Of a stretch of DNA of 5,547 bases, positions 1 to 5,547 are shown piece after piece. Origin of the DNA: Bacteriovorax sp. UBA1852. GTDB lineage: Bacteria > Bdellovibrionota > Bacteriovoracia > Bacteriovoracales > Bacteriovoracaceae. How positions within the stretch are numbered: the first letter of the stretch is position 1; each line of letters opens with the position of its first letter. Location of the stretch: assembly GCA_002338505.1 (NCBI GenBank), contig DDIK01000216.1:1-5547 (forward strand), given 5' to 3'. The translations under genes and the position numbers were made by a program. The notes beneath the pieces were generated by a model. That model had not been told where the DNA came from. It made no database searches and saw only the letters and a program-made list of their open reading frames with translations.

Positions 1-1060
1 TCAGCTCTAGCGCTTTAGACTTTGGTCGTCCCCCCACTGCTGGGGTTGGGTGAAGATCTTCAAGTATTTCAATTTCTTCATTTCTTGTAAGAGTTGTGCT
101 GATCTTACTGTGCATATGTTCAACGTGCTTAAGGGATAGAATTCTCTCTTTGAATTCGTACTGAGGAACAATGTCATGACTTTTAAGTATCTCCTCAACA
201 CTTTGACAAACAATTCTATGCTCTTCTAGCTCTTTTTGGTCTTTCTTGAATAATTCTCTAGAGTTTCTTGCCTCTGACTCAATTTCGCTTTTCTTAATTG
301 TCCCGGCTATGCAGTCTATTTCTAGTTTTTCAGCGTCTATTCTATACAAGGTCTCTGGGGTGAGACTTACGAATACTTGCGTTTTATTCTTATAATATAT
401 TTGATAGCTATTACTAAATGATTCTCTAAGATTGTTGAAATACTGTATGTGATCAATAGATCTACTGTATAAATGTTTAATTTTGCGACATAGTACAATC
501 TTTTGAATTTCTCTCTTGGCCATCTCTTTTTTTGATTCAATGACTTGCTTTGTCCATTGTTCTTTATTGGTAATTTCAAAAGTTTTATTCAGAGTATTTG
601 GAATGTTATTTGGTGATTCCTTTAGTGATGCTAGCTCTTCAAGTTCTTCAAGTTCTTGACCTTTAATACTTATACTTAGGAGACTAACTACATCTGCTTC
701 TCTTAAAAATATATAGTTTGGAATATAGAATGAATAATCAAAGTCATTCCATTCATTTTCTGGAGCTAATTCTTGTACTGAAGTATTGTAGTCATAAAAG
801 CCACGTGCGCCTAAAATGTATAGGTTTTCGTTTTTGAGTTTAAGTAAGTTCGTGCATTGTGTTTTTGTTAAGTTTTTCTTTGTGACACCAAAGGCGCAAA
901 TTTCAAAAGATTGTTCTTTGTTCCTAAAGTAGAAAACATCTTCATTGTCAAAGTAAGATAAGGCCTCACTAGGTGTGTGTGATGTTGAGAGCTTGTTAAT
1001 GGTTAAGGTGAGCTCTCCACATGTAATCTCTTTTGAATGGATTATTGAAGAACTCATCAT
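1..1060 (-). CDS. menF: Isochorismate synthase MenF, C-terminus cut by the window edge
   Basis: This enzyme converts chorismate to isochorismate, the first committed step of menaquinone synthesis, in the cytoplasm. The frame stays open for 353 codons from the ATG at 1060 to the left edge. Residues ~80-120 fit the MenF N-terminal domain (LGARGFYD, then W104 and an F-x-IP-x-x-FL stretch). The chorismate-binding domain runs from ~165 on. It shows K187 in QKIVLCR (general base position), E236 in TPETL (general acid position), IAGT 251-254, EEH 279-281 (Mg-binding region) and the hallmark LHPTPAVGG at 336-344. In relatives about 80-90 residues follow that motif, so the full protein is probably ~430-440 aa. 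AAGGA at 1069-1073 lies 8 nt before the first of two tandem ATGs and favours 1060 as start. The gene begins 18 nt after the ubiE stop. EntC- or salicylate-type paralogues share the fold; the ubiE neighbour favours MenF. Further men genes may follow off the left edge. Confidence 0.9.
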   Translation of the reverse strand, partial: MMSSSIIHSKEITCGELTLTINKLSTSHTPSEALSYFDNEDVFYFRNKEQSFEICAFGVTKKNLTKTQCTNLLKLKNENLYILGARGFYDYNTSVQELAPENEWNDFDYSFYIPNYIFLREADVVSLLSISIKGQELEELEELASLKESPNNIPNTLNKTFEITNKEQWTKQVIESKKEMAKREIQKIVLCRKIKHLYSRSIDHIQYFNNLRESFSNSYQIYYKNKTQVFVSLTPETLYRIDAEKLEIDCIAGTIKKSEIESEARNSRELFKKDQKELEEHRIVCQSVEEILKSHDIVPQYEFKERILSLKHVEHMHSKISTTLTRNEEIEILEDLHPTPAVGGRPKSKALEL

Positions 1061-1078
1061 TCCTAATTTCCTTTTTAG

Positions 1079-1795
1079 CTATTCCTTATCACCTATGTAG
1101 AGAGTGGCTATACCAAAAGTAAGCTCAATAAAGTGAACGTTTTTGAAACCAGACTTTCTCATCATCTCTGCAAATTCTTCACCGTAAGGATAGTCCTCTA
1201 CTGTCTGGTTGAGGTAGCTATATGCATCTTTATGTTTTGAGATGAGGTTTCCTACGAATGGGAGTAGGTATCTAAAATAGAAGAAATAAATCATTTTAAA
1301 GAATGGATTCTTTGGTATGGAAAACTCTAGAATCATACTTCTTCCGCCACTTTTAATAACTCGGTACATATTATTCAGAGACTCTTGAGTATCTGGAAAG
1401 TTTCTGATTCCAAAAGACACAGTTGTGACATCATAAGAATTATCTGGCTTTGGTATATTCACACCATCACCGATTTCCATAGATGCTTTATCACTTAGTT
1501 TTCTTTGATTGATTTTCACATCTCCTAGGTCAATCATTCCTTTTGAGAGATCAATTCCGAGAACGCTCTTAACTCCATCGGCCTTGGCCAGTGCAATTGT
1601 GAGGTCACCTGTTCCACAGGCTAGATCTAGAATTTCGAGATCTTTTCTCTTAGGAAGATTTTTGATAACCACCTTTCTCCAGTAGATATCAATGCCAAAG
1701 GAGAGTATGTGATTGAGGAGGTCATAAGTACCCGCAATCTTGTCAAAGATCTTATACGACTCAGTTTTTCTTGTTTCGAGATTGTTTTTACTCAT
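1079..1795 (-). CDS. ubiE: Demethylmenaquinone methyltransferase (UbiE/MenG family)
   Basis: This SAM-dependent C-methyltransferase turns demethylmenaquinone into menaquinone, the last step of the pathway. In organisms with ubiquinone the same family also methylates a benzoquinone intermediate. The 238-aa length is normal for the family. Visible motifs in order are FDKIAGTYDLLNHILSFG (17-34) with YWRK at 38-41, SAM motif I LDLACGTGD (56-64), acidic motif II GIDLSKGM (80-87), PDNSYDVTTVSFGIRNF (117-133, a strong UbiE signature) and RVIKSGG (145-151). The C-terminal Y-x-Y-L plus FGIATLY stretch is also typical. The start at 1795 leaves the usual short leader before FDKIA, and AGGA sits 4 nt upstream of it, which is close. 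It is the first gene of the ubiE-menF unit and diverges from the prenyl diphosphate synthase gene. The menF and prenyl synthase neighbours suggest a menaquinone-only role, so menG would be an equally fair symbol. Confidence 0.95.
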   Translation of the reverse strand: MSKNNLETRKTESYKIFDKIAGTYDLLNHILSFGIDIYWRKVVIKNLPKRKDLEILDLACGTGDLTIALAKADGVKSVLGIDLSKGMIDLGDVKINQRKLSDKASMEIGDGVNIPKPDNSYDVTTVSFGIRNFPDTQESLNNMYRVIKSGGRSMILEFSIPKNPFFKMIYFFYFRYLLPFVGNLISKHKDAYSYLNQTVEDYPYGEEFAEMMRKSGFKNVHFIELTFGIATLYIGDKE

Positions 1796-1836
1796 AGCGT
1801 CCTATTCTTTCTATTATTTGCCTAGGTTTTTATCAG

Positions 1837-1865
1837 ATTATAAGTGTTTTGATAATGAAAATAAA
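1837..1865 (-). promoter_or_regulatory. Candidate sigma-70-type promoter for ubiE-menF
   Basis: Read on the minus strand, 1842-1837 is a perfect TATAAT. With a 17-nt spacer the -35 position (1865-1860) reads TTTATT, a poor match to TTGACA. Transcription would begin near 1830 and leave a leader of about 35 nt before the ubiE ATG. The -10 box lies inside the inverted pair TTATCA (1830-1835) and TGATAA (1850-1855), so a protein bound there would block it. The -10 is good and the -35 is weak, which is compatible with an activated promoter or simply an AT-rich chance match. Confidence 0.45.
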
Positions 1866-1895
1866 TGTTTTACACTCGAGAAGGTGTTTGATAAT
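1844..1895 (+). repeat. Two-copy direct repeat GTGTTT(T)GATAAT in the divergent promoter region
   Basis: GTGTTTTGATAAT at 1844-1856 and GTGTTTGATAAT at 1884-1895 differ by a single T, and their starts are 40 nt apart, close to four helical turns. The first copy lies just upstream of the ubiE -10 box and the second contains the candidate plus-strand -10. That placement suits operator half-sites for a regulator of both units, or duplicated -10 elements. In such AT-rich DNA chance is a real alternative, and no known operator consensus was recognised. Confidence 0.4.
1869..1895 (+). promoter_or_regulatory. Candidate promoter for the prenyl diphosphate synthase
   Basis: TTTACA at 1869-1874 resembles a -35 box, and GATAAT at 1890-1895 matches five of six -10 positions. 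The spacer is 15 nt, shorter than the optimum of 17. Transcription would start near 1902, giving a leader of only ~19 nt before the ATG at 1921. This -10 box lies within the second copy of the direct repeat. The first copy, with GATAAT at 1851-1856, could be an alternative upstream -10 but has no good -35. Confidence 0.35.
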
Positions 1896-1898
1896 TAA

Positions 1899-1973
1899 AT
1901 GTCTAAACTAGAGAAAATATATGACAGAGCTGTTAAATCGTATCCCCCCAGAAATACTAGAGCGAATAGGTGA
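1899..1973 (+). other. Short upstream frame overlapping the prenyl synthase start
   Basis: An ATG at 1899 opens a 24-codon frame (begins MSKLEKIYDRAVKSYPP, stop TGA at 1971-1973) that overlaps the prenyl synthase start in another frame. AAGGTG at 1881-1886 is a possible ribosome site but lies 12 nt upstream, rather far. At a run of six C (1944-1949), loss of one C would fuse this frame to the main one just at the shared Pro-Pro. It could be a leader peptide, a true N-terminus hidden by a frameshift, or chance. If transcription starts near 1902 it is not in the mRNA at all. Confidence 0.2.
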
Positions 1974-2886
1974 ACTTGACCTTGACGTTGAGAGTACAAA
2001 TTGTCTTAAGGCCATTGAAGAACTTCTTGAAAAGACTGTTTTAGATGGTGGTAAGCGACTTAGGCCTATGATTACTTTTCTTATGGGAAGAGTCTTACTT
2101 GAAGATCTCTCTGTCCTCGATCCCTTTGCTAAGGCGATTGAAATGGTACATGCCGCTAGTCTTGCTCACGATGACGTTGTGGATGAGGCGACAATGAGAA
2201 GGGGAAGTCCTTCAATTAATAATGTTGCCTCAAATAAGAGAGCTGTTCTTGCTGGTGATTATCTTTTAGCAGATGTTATTTACAATCTTAGTCATCAAGG
2301 TGACTTGAAGATAGTTCAAAAAATGTCTTCTGTTATAACTGATTTGGCCGTTGGTGAATGGGTTCAAAGTGATGCAATTGAGCAACGAGCATATACTGTG
2401 GAAGTTATTGAGAGAATTGCATTTTTAAAAACTGCCTCTGTTATGAGTTGGTGTACTTGGGTTTCTGCCTATAAAGCAGGCCTAGGTGAAGATCAGTGTT
2501 CTACTGCGTACAATGTTGGAAAACATATAGGTATTGCTTTTCAAATGATGGACGATGTTCTTGATTTCTCTGAAGATTCGAAAAAAGATCAGCTATTAGA
2601 CGTGAAGAATAATATCGTAAACTCAGTAATTCTAGAATGGTTAGAATTAAACCCTTCAAAGTTAAAGAGCTATAAAGATGGGGAAGACCTTATTAATCTT
2701 TGGTCACTAGATAATATAGAGCTTGCTGTTAGCAATGTTAAACAAAGGGCCACAGAGCATATGAGCAAGGCTCAGTCCAGTCTTGAAGATATTATTAAAT
2801 TAAGCCCATTAGGTGAACCAACGGCTTCTAAGAACGCTCAGCCAATGTATGATATTATGAAATTTATCATTGAAAGAAGTTTCTAA
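1921..2886 (+). CDS. All-trans polyprenyl diphosphate synthase (menaquinone side chain)
   Basis: This class I trans-prenyltransferase condenses isopentenyl diphosphate onto an allylic primer to make the polyprenyl tail of menaquinone. At 321 aa it is typical for the IspB/HepT-like family. Visible motifs are GGKRLRP (43-49), the first Asp-rich motif DDVVD (84-88) followed by MRRG (92-95), GDYLLA (112-117), KT (170-171) and the second Asp-rich motif FQMMDDVLD (207-215). Ala79, five residues before the first Asp, is small, as in medium/long-chain synthases; short-chain enzymes carry an aromatic there. Chain length cannot be read exactly. The stretch after the second motif is unusual: the common D-L-x-x-G-K-x-T-L-P pattern reads DVKNNIVNSV (227-236). 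The ribosome site is weak (GAG at 1911-1913), and an in-frame TAG at 1909-1911 excludes an earlier in-frame start. It diverges from ubiE-menF, and its stop overlaps that of the convergent gene. Confidence 0.9.
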   Translation: MTELLNRIPPEILERIGELDLDVESTNCLKAIEELLEKTVLDGGKRLRPMITFLMGRVLLEDLSVLDPFAKAIEMVHAASLAHDDVVDEATMRRGSPSINNVASNKRAVLAGDYLLADVIYNLSHQGDLKIVQKMSSVITDLAVGEWVQSDAIEQRAYTVEVIERIAFLKTASVMSWCTWVSAYKAGLGEDQCSTAYNVGKHIGIAFQMMDDVLDFSEDSKKDQLLDVKNNIVNSVILEWLELNPSKLKSYKDGEDLINLWSLDNIELAVSNVKQRATEHMSKAQSSLEDIIKLSPLGEPTASKNAQPMYDIMKFIIERSF

Positions 2887-4055
2887 TCCAGCTTGAGTTT
2901 TGCCCAGATTGGAAAGTGATCACTAGCAAGTTTAAGTTCTACTAAATCCTCATTATAACAATCTTTCTTTGTGAAATTACTTCGAGGTTTAAGTTGTTTT
3001 GGGAGTTCAGAGAAACTTAGACAACTGCCATCGTTTTCTTTTGGGTAGTATATACCAGAGTCTATGAGCGTTAAGCCCTTATAACCAATGTAGTCTAGTA
3101 ATAATGGGTTTCTCTTATCTTCAAAGCGCTGTATTTCATGTGTGTGTGAAGGGGACTGAAGCCACATTTTGGTAGTTTGAAATATTCTTTTAAGAATTTT
3201 ACTTCCAGGATTATCAGAGTAAATAGAAACGTTGAAGTCACCCATGATAATATAACGGCTATTCTTTTTTAAAGGTTTTATATGCTTAAACCTCTTGGGT
3301 AATTTAACTGATAAGTCTGTTCCACCAGTTATGTACCATTCAAGAAAGCGTAACTGATCTCTATTTCTGTCGTAGTTAGCACTCCATTTATTGCCAAAGT
3401 GGTAAGATGGCACGGCATGGAGTGAGATGATGTGTACTTCTTTACCTTCTACTTCAATGATATTATCAGTAAAACTCTTATCAAATAATTCTGGGTTCCT
3501 CTTAAAAGGTTTTCTATTATTGTCTTTATACTTATTATAGTTAATGTCTTTGTTGAACTCGTTCCACTTAAGGTCTTTAATAACTATTTCTTCCTTAATA
3601 GGGTAGTAGCTTAGAAGCGCTGTTGAGAATTGTCCTGGAAATAGTCCATAATTTATTGGGTCTGCGAGCTTTCTTGCATGTATGGTATTCTTTGTGAGGT
3701 AATTACCTTTTTCTTTCTTTGCGTTTTGTCCTGTATTTGCCTGTGTAAAGCTTATTGCCATCGATCCAACGTCACTTCCTAGTTCTTTGGCAAGCGTTTC
3801 AGCATTCTTTCCTATTGTCTTATATTTATAATTCGGGACTCCGTCTAAGTCGTACTGAAGTTCATTAACGGAGAGAATATTATATTCTAAATTACTCAAC
3901 ACACTTTTTATATTTCTTATCTTTGAGGGATCTTTTAACTTTTGATTATCAAGTTCTTTAATATTCCAATGCACAATATTTATTGTCTTAATCTCTTTTG
4001 AAAACAAAGAACAACTTGTGAATAATATAAAGGAAATAAGGCTGTATATCTTCAT
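2883..4055 (-). CDS. Exported endonuclease/exonuclease/phosphatase (EEP) superfamily protein
   Basis: This 390-aa protein has the metal-dependent phosphodiesterase fold shared by DNase I, exonuclease III and inositol phosphatases. All core motifs are present in order: HWNI (29-32), the metal-binding Glu in NELQ (64-67, E65), FPGQFSTALLSYYPI (139-153), SLHAVPS (211-217, H213), RNRDQLRF (230-237), GDFN (272-275) and SDHFP (378-382). It should therefore be catalytically competent. The E65-to-H213 spacing is longer than in DNase I and includes an NTG-bearing insert, as in a large secreted EEP group. The N-terminus is a hydrophobic signal ending FTSC; Cys15 could be a lipoprotein cysteine, although Phe at -3 is not ideal. 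The location is thus likely periplasmic or membrane-anchored. The substrate (nucleic acid, phospholipid or sugar phosphate) cannot be told. It starts 3 nt after the upstream stop with only a weak AAAGA ribosome site, so coupled translation is likely. Confidence 0.85.
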   Translation of the reverse strand: MKIYSLISFILFTSCSLFSKEIKTINIVHWNIKELDNQKLKDPSKIRNIKSVLSNLEYNILSVNELQYDLDGVPNYKYKTIGKNAETLAKELGSDVGSMAISFTQANTGQNAKKEKGNYLTKNTIHARKLADPINYGLFPGQFSTALLSYYPIKEEIVIKDLKWNEFNKDINYNKYKDNNRKPFKRNPELFDKSFTDNIIEVEGKEVHIISLHAVPSYHFGNKWSANYDRNRDQLRFLEWYITGGTDLSVKLPKRFKHIKPLKKNSRYIIMGDFNVSIYSDNPGSKILKRIFQTTKMWLQSPSHTHEIQRFEDKRNPLLLDYIGYKGLTLIDSGIYYPKENDGSCLSFSELPKQLKPRSNFTKKDCYNEDLVELKLASDHFPIWAKLKLD

Positions 4056-4058
4056 ATT

Positions 4059-4541
4059 TTAATCTTTCTTTTTGCAGGGATTAATATCATAGGACATATC
4101 TTTTACTGCTAGCTTACATCTCTCATCACCCTTTAAAGTATGGCGAGGGAACTTTCTTGTGCTTGATTTTCGCATGATACTTGTATCGGTTAGGCTAGGA
4201 TAGTCAGAGTTAATTTTAAATATTTCGACTTCAACGAAGCAGCTCTTATATAATCTTCCCATGAGCTTTTTCTTAACTGTCACTTTAAATTCGCCGGGGA
4301 TTACTCTCTGTCCTTTCTTGTAAAGCTTTAGTGTATATCCCTTGTCTTCAAGAATCATTCTTAGTGGTTCTTCTAGATGATTGGGTAACTCTCTTTGCTG
4401 ATATATGACACAGGTAGGATGATCAATAAGAGTCAATCCTTTGAGTTTTTCAAGGTCAGTAATTTGCGCTAGAGCTTGCGATAGTATTAATACACATATA
4501 AGTGACTTAGAAAAAGTTACTGATATCTTCCTTGCATGCAT
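4059..4541 (-). CDS. Small secreted protein of unknown function
   Basis: I do not recognise this 160-aa protein. It begins MHARKISVTFSKS, a basic stretch, followed by a hydrophobic core and ALA-Q, a good signal peptidase I site after about residue 25, so it should be exported. The mature part is ~135 aa, basic and without further membrane segments, and has four cysteines (about residues 44, 101, 142 and 156) that could form two disulfides. Lys/Arg-rich clusters occur around 90-100 and 126-136, and the C-terminus is CKKKD. The frame extends to a TTG at 4547, but that codon abuts the AAGGAAG ribosome site; the ATG at 4541 has correct 8-nt spacing and is preferred. Its start lies inside the end of pepP (35-nt overlap), and the EEP gene follows after 3 nt. 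Joint expression with the EEP protein suggests a periplasmic partner or accessory role, which is inference only. Confidence 0.75.
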   Translation of the reverse strand: MHARKISVTFSKSLICVLILSQALAQITDLEKLKGLTLIDHPTCVIYQQRELPNHLEEPLRMILEDKGYTLKLYKKGQRVIPGEFKVTVKKKLMGRLYKSCFVEVEIFKINSDYPSLTDTSIMRKSSTRKFPRHTLKGDERCKLAVKDMSYDINPCKKKD

Positions 4542-5547
4542 CTTCAACTTCCTTTATTTCTTTTGGGATCATCGATGATAAGTTTTCATGACCTTTCTCT
4601 GTAACAAGAATATTGTCTTCAATTCTTATCCCTATCCCCTTCAGTTCTTCTCTGACTTTGTCGTCTTCTTTAGGGAAGTATAGCCCGGGCTCTATCGTAA
4701 AGATCATACCTTTTTCAAACTTCACAAATTCGTTATTATCATCAAAGTATGGACATTGATCATGAACGTCAATGCCAATCCAATGGCCTGTTCCATGGGG
4801 AAAGTATTTTCTATGGAGAGATTTTTCAAGAATCTCATCAACACTTTGATCTAGCACTTTTAAATCTCTTAGTCCTTGGGCCAGAACTTTTGATCCTGCC
4901 TGATGTAATTGATTTTGATTTCGACCTTCAAAAACATGGGAAATAGAGGACTTCTGTGCTTCTAAAACAATTGAGTATACATCTTTTTGGATTTCTGTGA
5001 ATTTCCCATTCACTGGAAATGTTCTAGTAATGTCTGTGGCGTAGTGATTGATGTGACTTCCGGCATCGATCAGTAGTAAGTCACCATCATTAAGATTGGA
5101 ATTATTATTTATATAGTGAAGTATATTTGCATTATTTCCACCTGCCACGATATTGTCATAGGCCCTACCCTGAGAAGCATCTTTAGTGAAGAAGTAGTCG
5201 AGGAGTGCGGTAACTTCTTTCTCGTTCTTGCCCGGAGCCGCTAAGGCCATAGCCGCTCTATGTGCTTTGTCTGTCGCGATCATTGCTTTTTTCATAGTAA
5301 GAATTTCATTCTGATCTTTTACAAGTCTCAGTCTTTCTATTAGTAGCGCTATATTTTTAAAACTCTTTGGAGGAAGCTTTTCAGCTTTTCTCTTTTGATA
5401 AAATAATTCTCCTGTAATTTTTCGGGCCATTTCAAAAGTTTCTGGGCTTTCATGAAAGTGGGCGTATAAATTCTGGTGACCAGGTATCAATTCTCTTAGT
5501 TTGCTTTCTAATTTCTCTATTGGAAAAACAGCGTCTGCTTCAAGGTG
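4507..5547 (-). CDS. pepP: Xaa-Pro aminopeptidase (aminopeptidase P), N-terminus cut by the window edge
   Basis: This cytoplasmic dinuclear-metal (usually Mn) peptidase removes the N-terminal residue from peptides with proline second. The frame is open for 346 codons from the right edge to TAA at 4507. The TTG at 5490 is an internal Leu, because good family sequence (EADAVFPIEKLESKLREL) continues upstream. Residues 1-~65 of the visible part are the end of the AMP_N domain, and the rest is the pita-bread catalytic domain. All five metal ligands are present: D161 (LLIDAG), D172 (TDITRTFPVNGKF), H251 (FPHGTGH), E286 (TIEPGLYF) and E310 (GIGIRIEDN). The D-to-D spacing of 11 matches E. coli PepP. 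By comparison with that 441-aa enzyme, roughly 80-100 N-terminal residues are missing. Prolidase (PepQ) is less likely given the PepP-like RTFPVNGKF and HGTGHWIGIDVHD stretches. Its 3' end overlaps the secreted-protein gene by 35 nt, and its promoter lies off the window. Confidence 0.93.
   Translation of the reverse strand, partial: HLEADAVFPIEKLESKLRELIPGHQNLYAHFHESPETFEMARKITGELFYQKRKAEKLPPKSFKNIALLIERLRLVKDQNEILTMKKAMIATDKAHRAAMALAAPGKNEKEVTALLDYFFTKDASQGRAYDNIVAGGNNANILHYINNNSNLNDGDLLLIDAGSHINHYATDITRTFPVNGKFTEIQKDVYSIVLEAQKSSISHVFEGRNQNQLHQAGSKVLAQGLRDLKVLDQSVDEILEKSLHRKYFPHGTGHWIGIDVHDQCPYFDDNNEFVKFEKGMIFTIEPGLYFPKEDDKVREELKGIGIRIEDNILVTEKGHENLSSMIPKEIKEVEDACKEDISNFF
4549..4555 (-). promoter_or_regulatory. 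Ribosome binding site that fixes the start of the small secreted protein
   Basis: Read on the minus strand this is AAAGGAA, with AAGGA at 4554-4550, 8 nt before the ATG at 4541-4539. The alternative TTG at 4547 directly abuts the Shine-Dalgarno run and could not be used efficiently. The site lies inside the pepP coding sequence, so ribosomes finishing pepP may help initiation here. Confidence 0.6.

Larger units (their letters stand above)
1796..1920. promoter_or_regulatory. Divergent control region between ubiE-menF and the prenyl synthase
   Basis: This 125-bp AT-rich spacer is the only real intergenic region in the window and must hold the start signals for two divergent units. It contains a consensus -10 on the minus strand, a weaker promoter on the plus strand, a two-copy direct repeat and an inverted TTATCA/TGATAA pair, each listed separately where supported. 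No tRNA, riboswitch or terminator-like hairpin with a T-run was seen. Control of both units by one regulator is an inference from the shared spacer and the repeats. Confidence 0.7.

Noticed and set aside
7..579. Short minus-strand frames at 7-213 and 367-579
   Set aside because: They lie in another frame inside menF, which is open across the whole region with family motifs. Their translations show no recognisable features.
1872..1887. Inverted ACAC/GTGT pair around CTCGAG
   Set aside because: The arms are four bases and the loop is eight; this is too short to support as an operator without conservation data.
2886..2912. Possible terminator hairpin after the prenyl synthase (TCCA...TGGA)
   Set aside because: The stem is only four base pairs with a long loop and no T-run, and it lies in the coding sequence of the EEP gene.
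2915..2924. Perfect 10-bp palindrome AGTGATCACT
   Set aside because: It is formed by the codons for the conserved Ser-Asp-His catalytic motif of the EEP gene, so coding constraint explains it better than an operator.
4749..4946. 65-aa plus-strand frame
   Set aside because: It is antisense to the conserved metal-binding core of pepP and has no clear ribosome site; it is a shadow of that gene.
5488..5490. TTG as the start of pepP
   Set aside because: Family-like sequence continues in frame upstream to the window edge, and about 80-100 residues of the N-terminal domain would otherwise be missing.

Overview
This is an AT-rich bacterial window holding six protein genes, two of them cut by the window edges, with almost no non-coding DNA. 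The left half is a menaquinone (vitamin K2) biosynthesis locus. The right half is a tightly packed minus-strand gene string made of a metallopeptidase, a small secreted protein and a secreted nuclease/phosphatase-fold protein. The low GC, the use of menaquinone and the exported hydrolase-type proteins with lipoprotein-like signals suggest a Gram-negative bacterium, possibly a marine Bdellovibrionota (Halobacteriovorax-like) species. That assignment is inference and no marker in the window proves it.

Layout. (1) 1-1060, minus strand: 5' part of an isochorismate synthase (menF), whose C-terminus lies beyond the left edge. (2) 1079-1795, minus: demethylmenaquinone methyltransferase (ubiE/menG), 18 nt upstream of menF and evidently co-transcribed with it. 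(3) 1796-1920: a 125-bp divergent intergenic region with candidate promoters in both directions, a 40-nt-spaced direct repeat and a short upstream reading frame. (4) 1921-2886, plus: a trans-polyprenyl diphosphate synthase. (5) 2883-4055, minus: an exported endonuclease/exonuclease/phosphatase (EEP) fold protein that converges on the prenyl synthase with overlapping stop codons. (6) 4059-4541, minus: a small secreted protein of unknown function. (7) 4507-5547, minus: an Xaa-Pro aminopeptidase (pepP) whose N-terminus lies beyond the right edge.

How the genes work together. MenF commits chorismate to the naphthoquinone ring, the prenyl synthase makes the isoprenoid tail, and UbiE methylates the prenylated ring in the last step. 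The shared divergent promoter region therefore controls head-group synthesis, tail synthesis and final methylation. pepP, the small secreted protein and the EEP protein overlap or nearly abut and look translationally coupled, but they share no obvious pathway.

No RNA gene, mobile element, CRISPR array or clear intrinsic terminator was seen. I did not find a convincing new multi-gene system. The points most worth a second look are the divergent control region with its possible alternative N-terminus for the prenyl synthase, the altered motif downstream of that enzyme's second Asp-rich site, and the uncharacterised secreted-protein pair.
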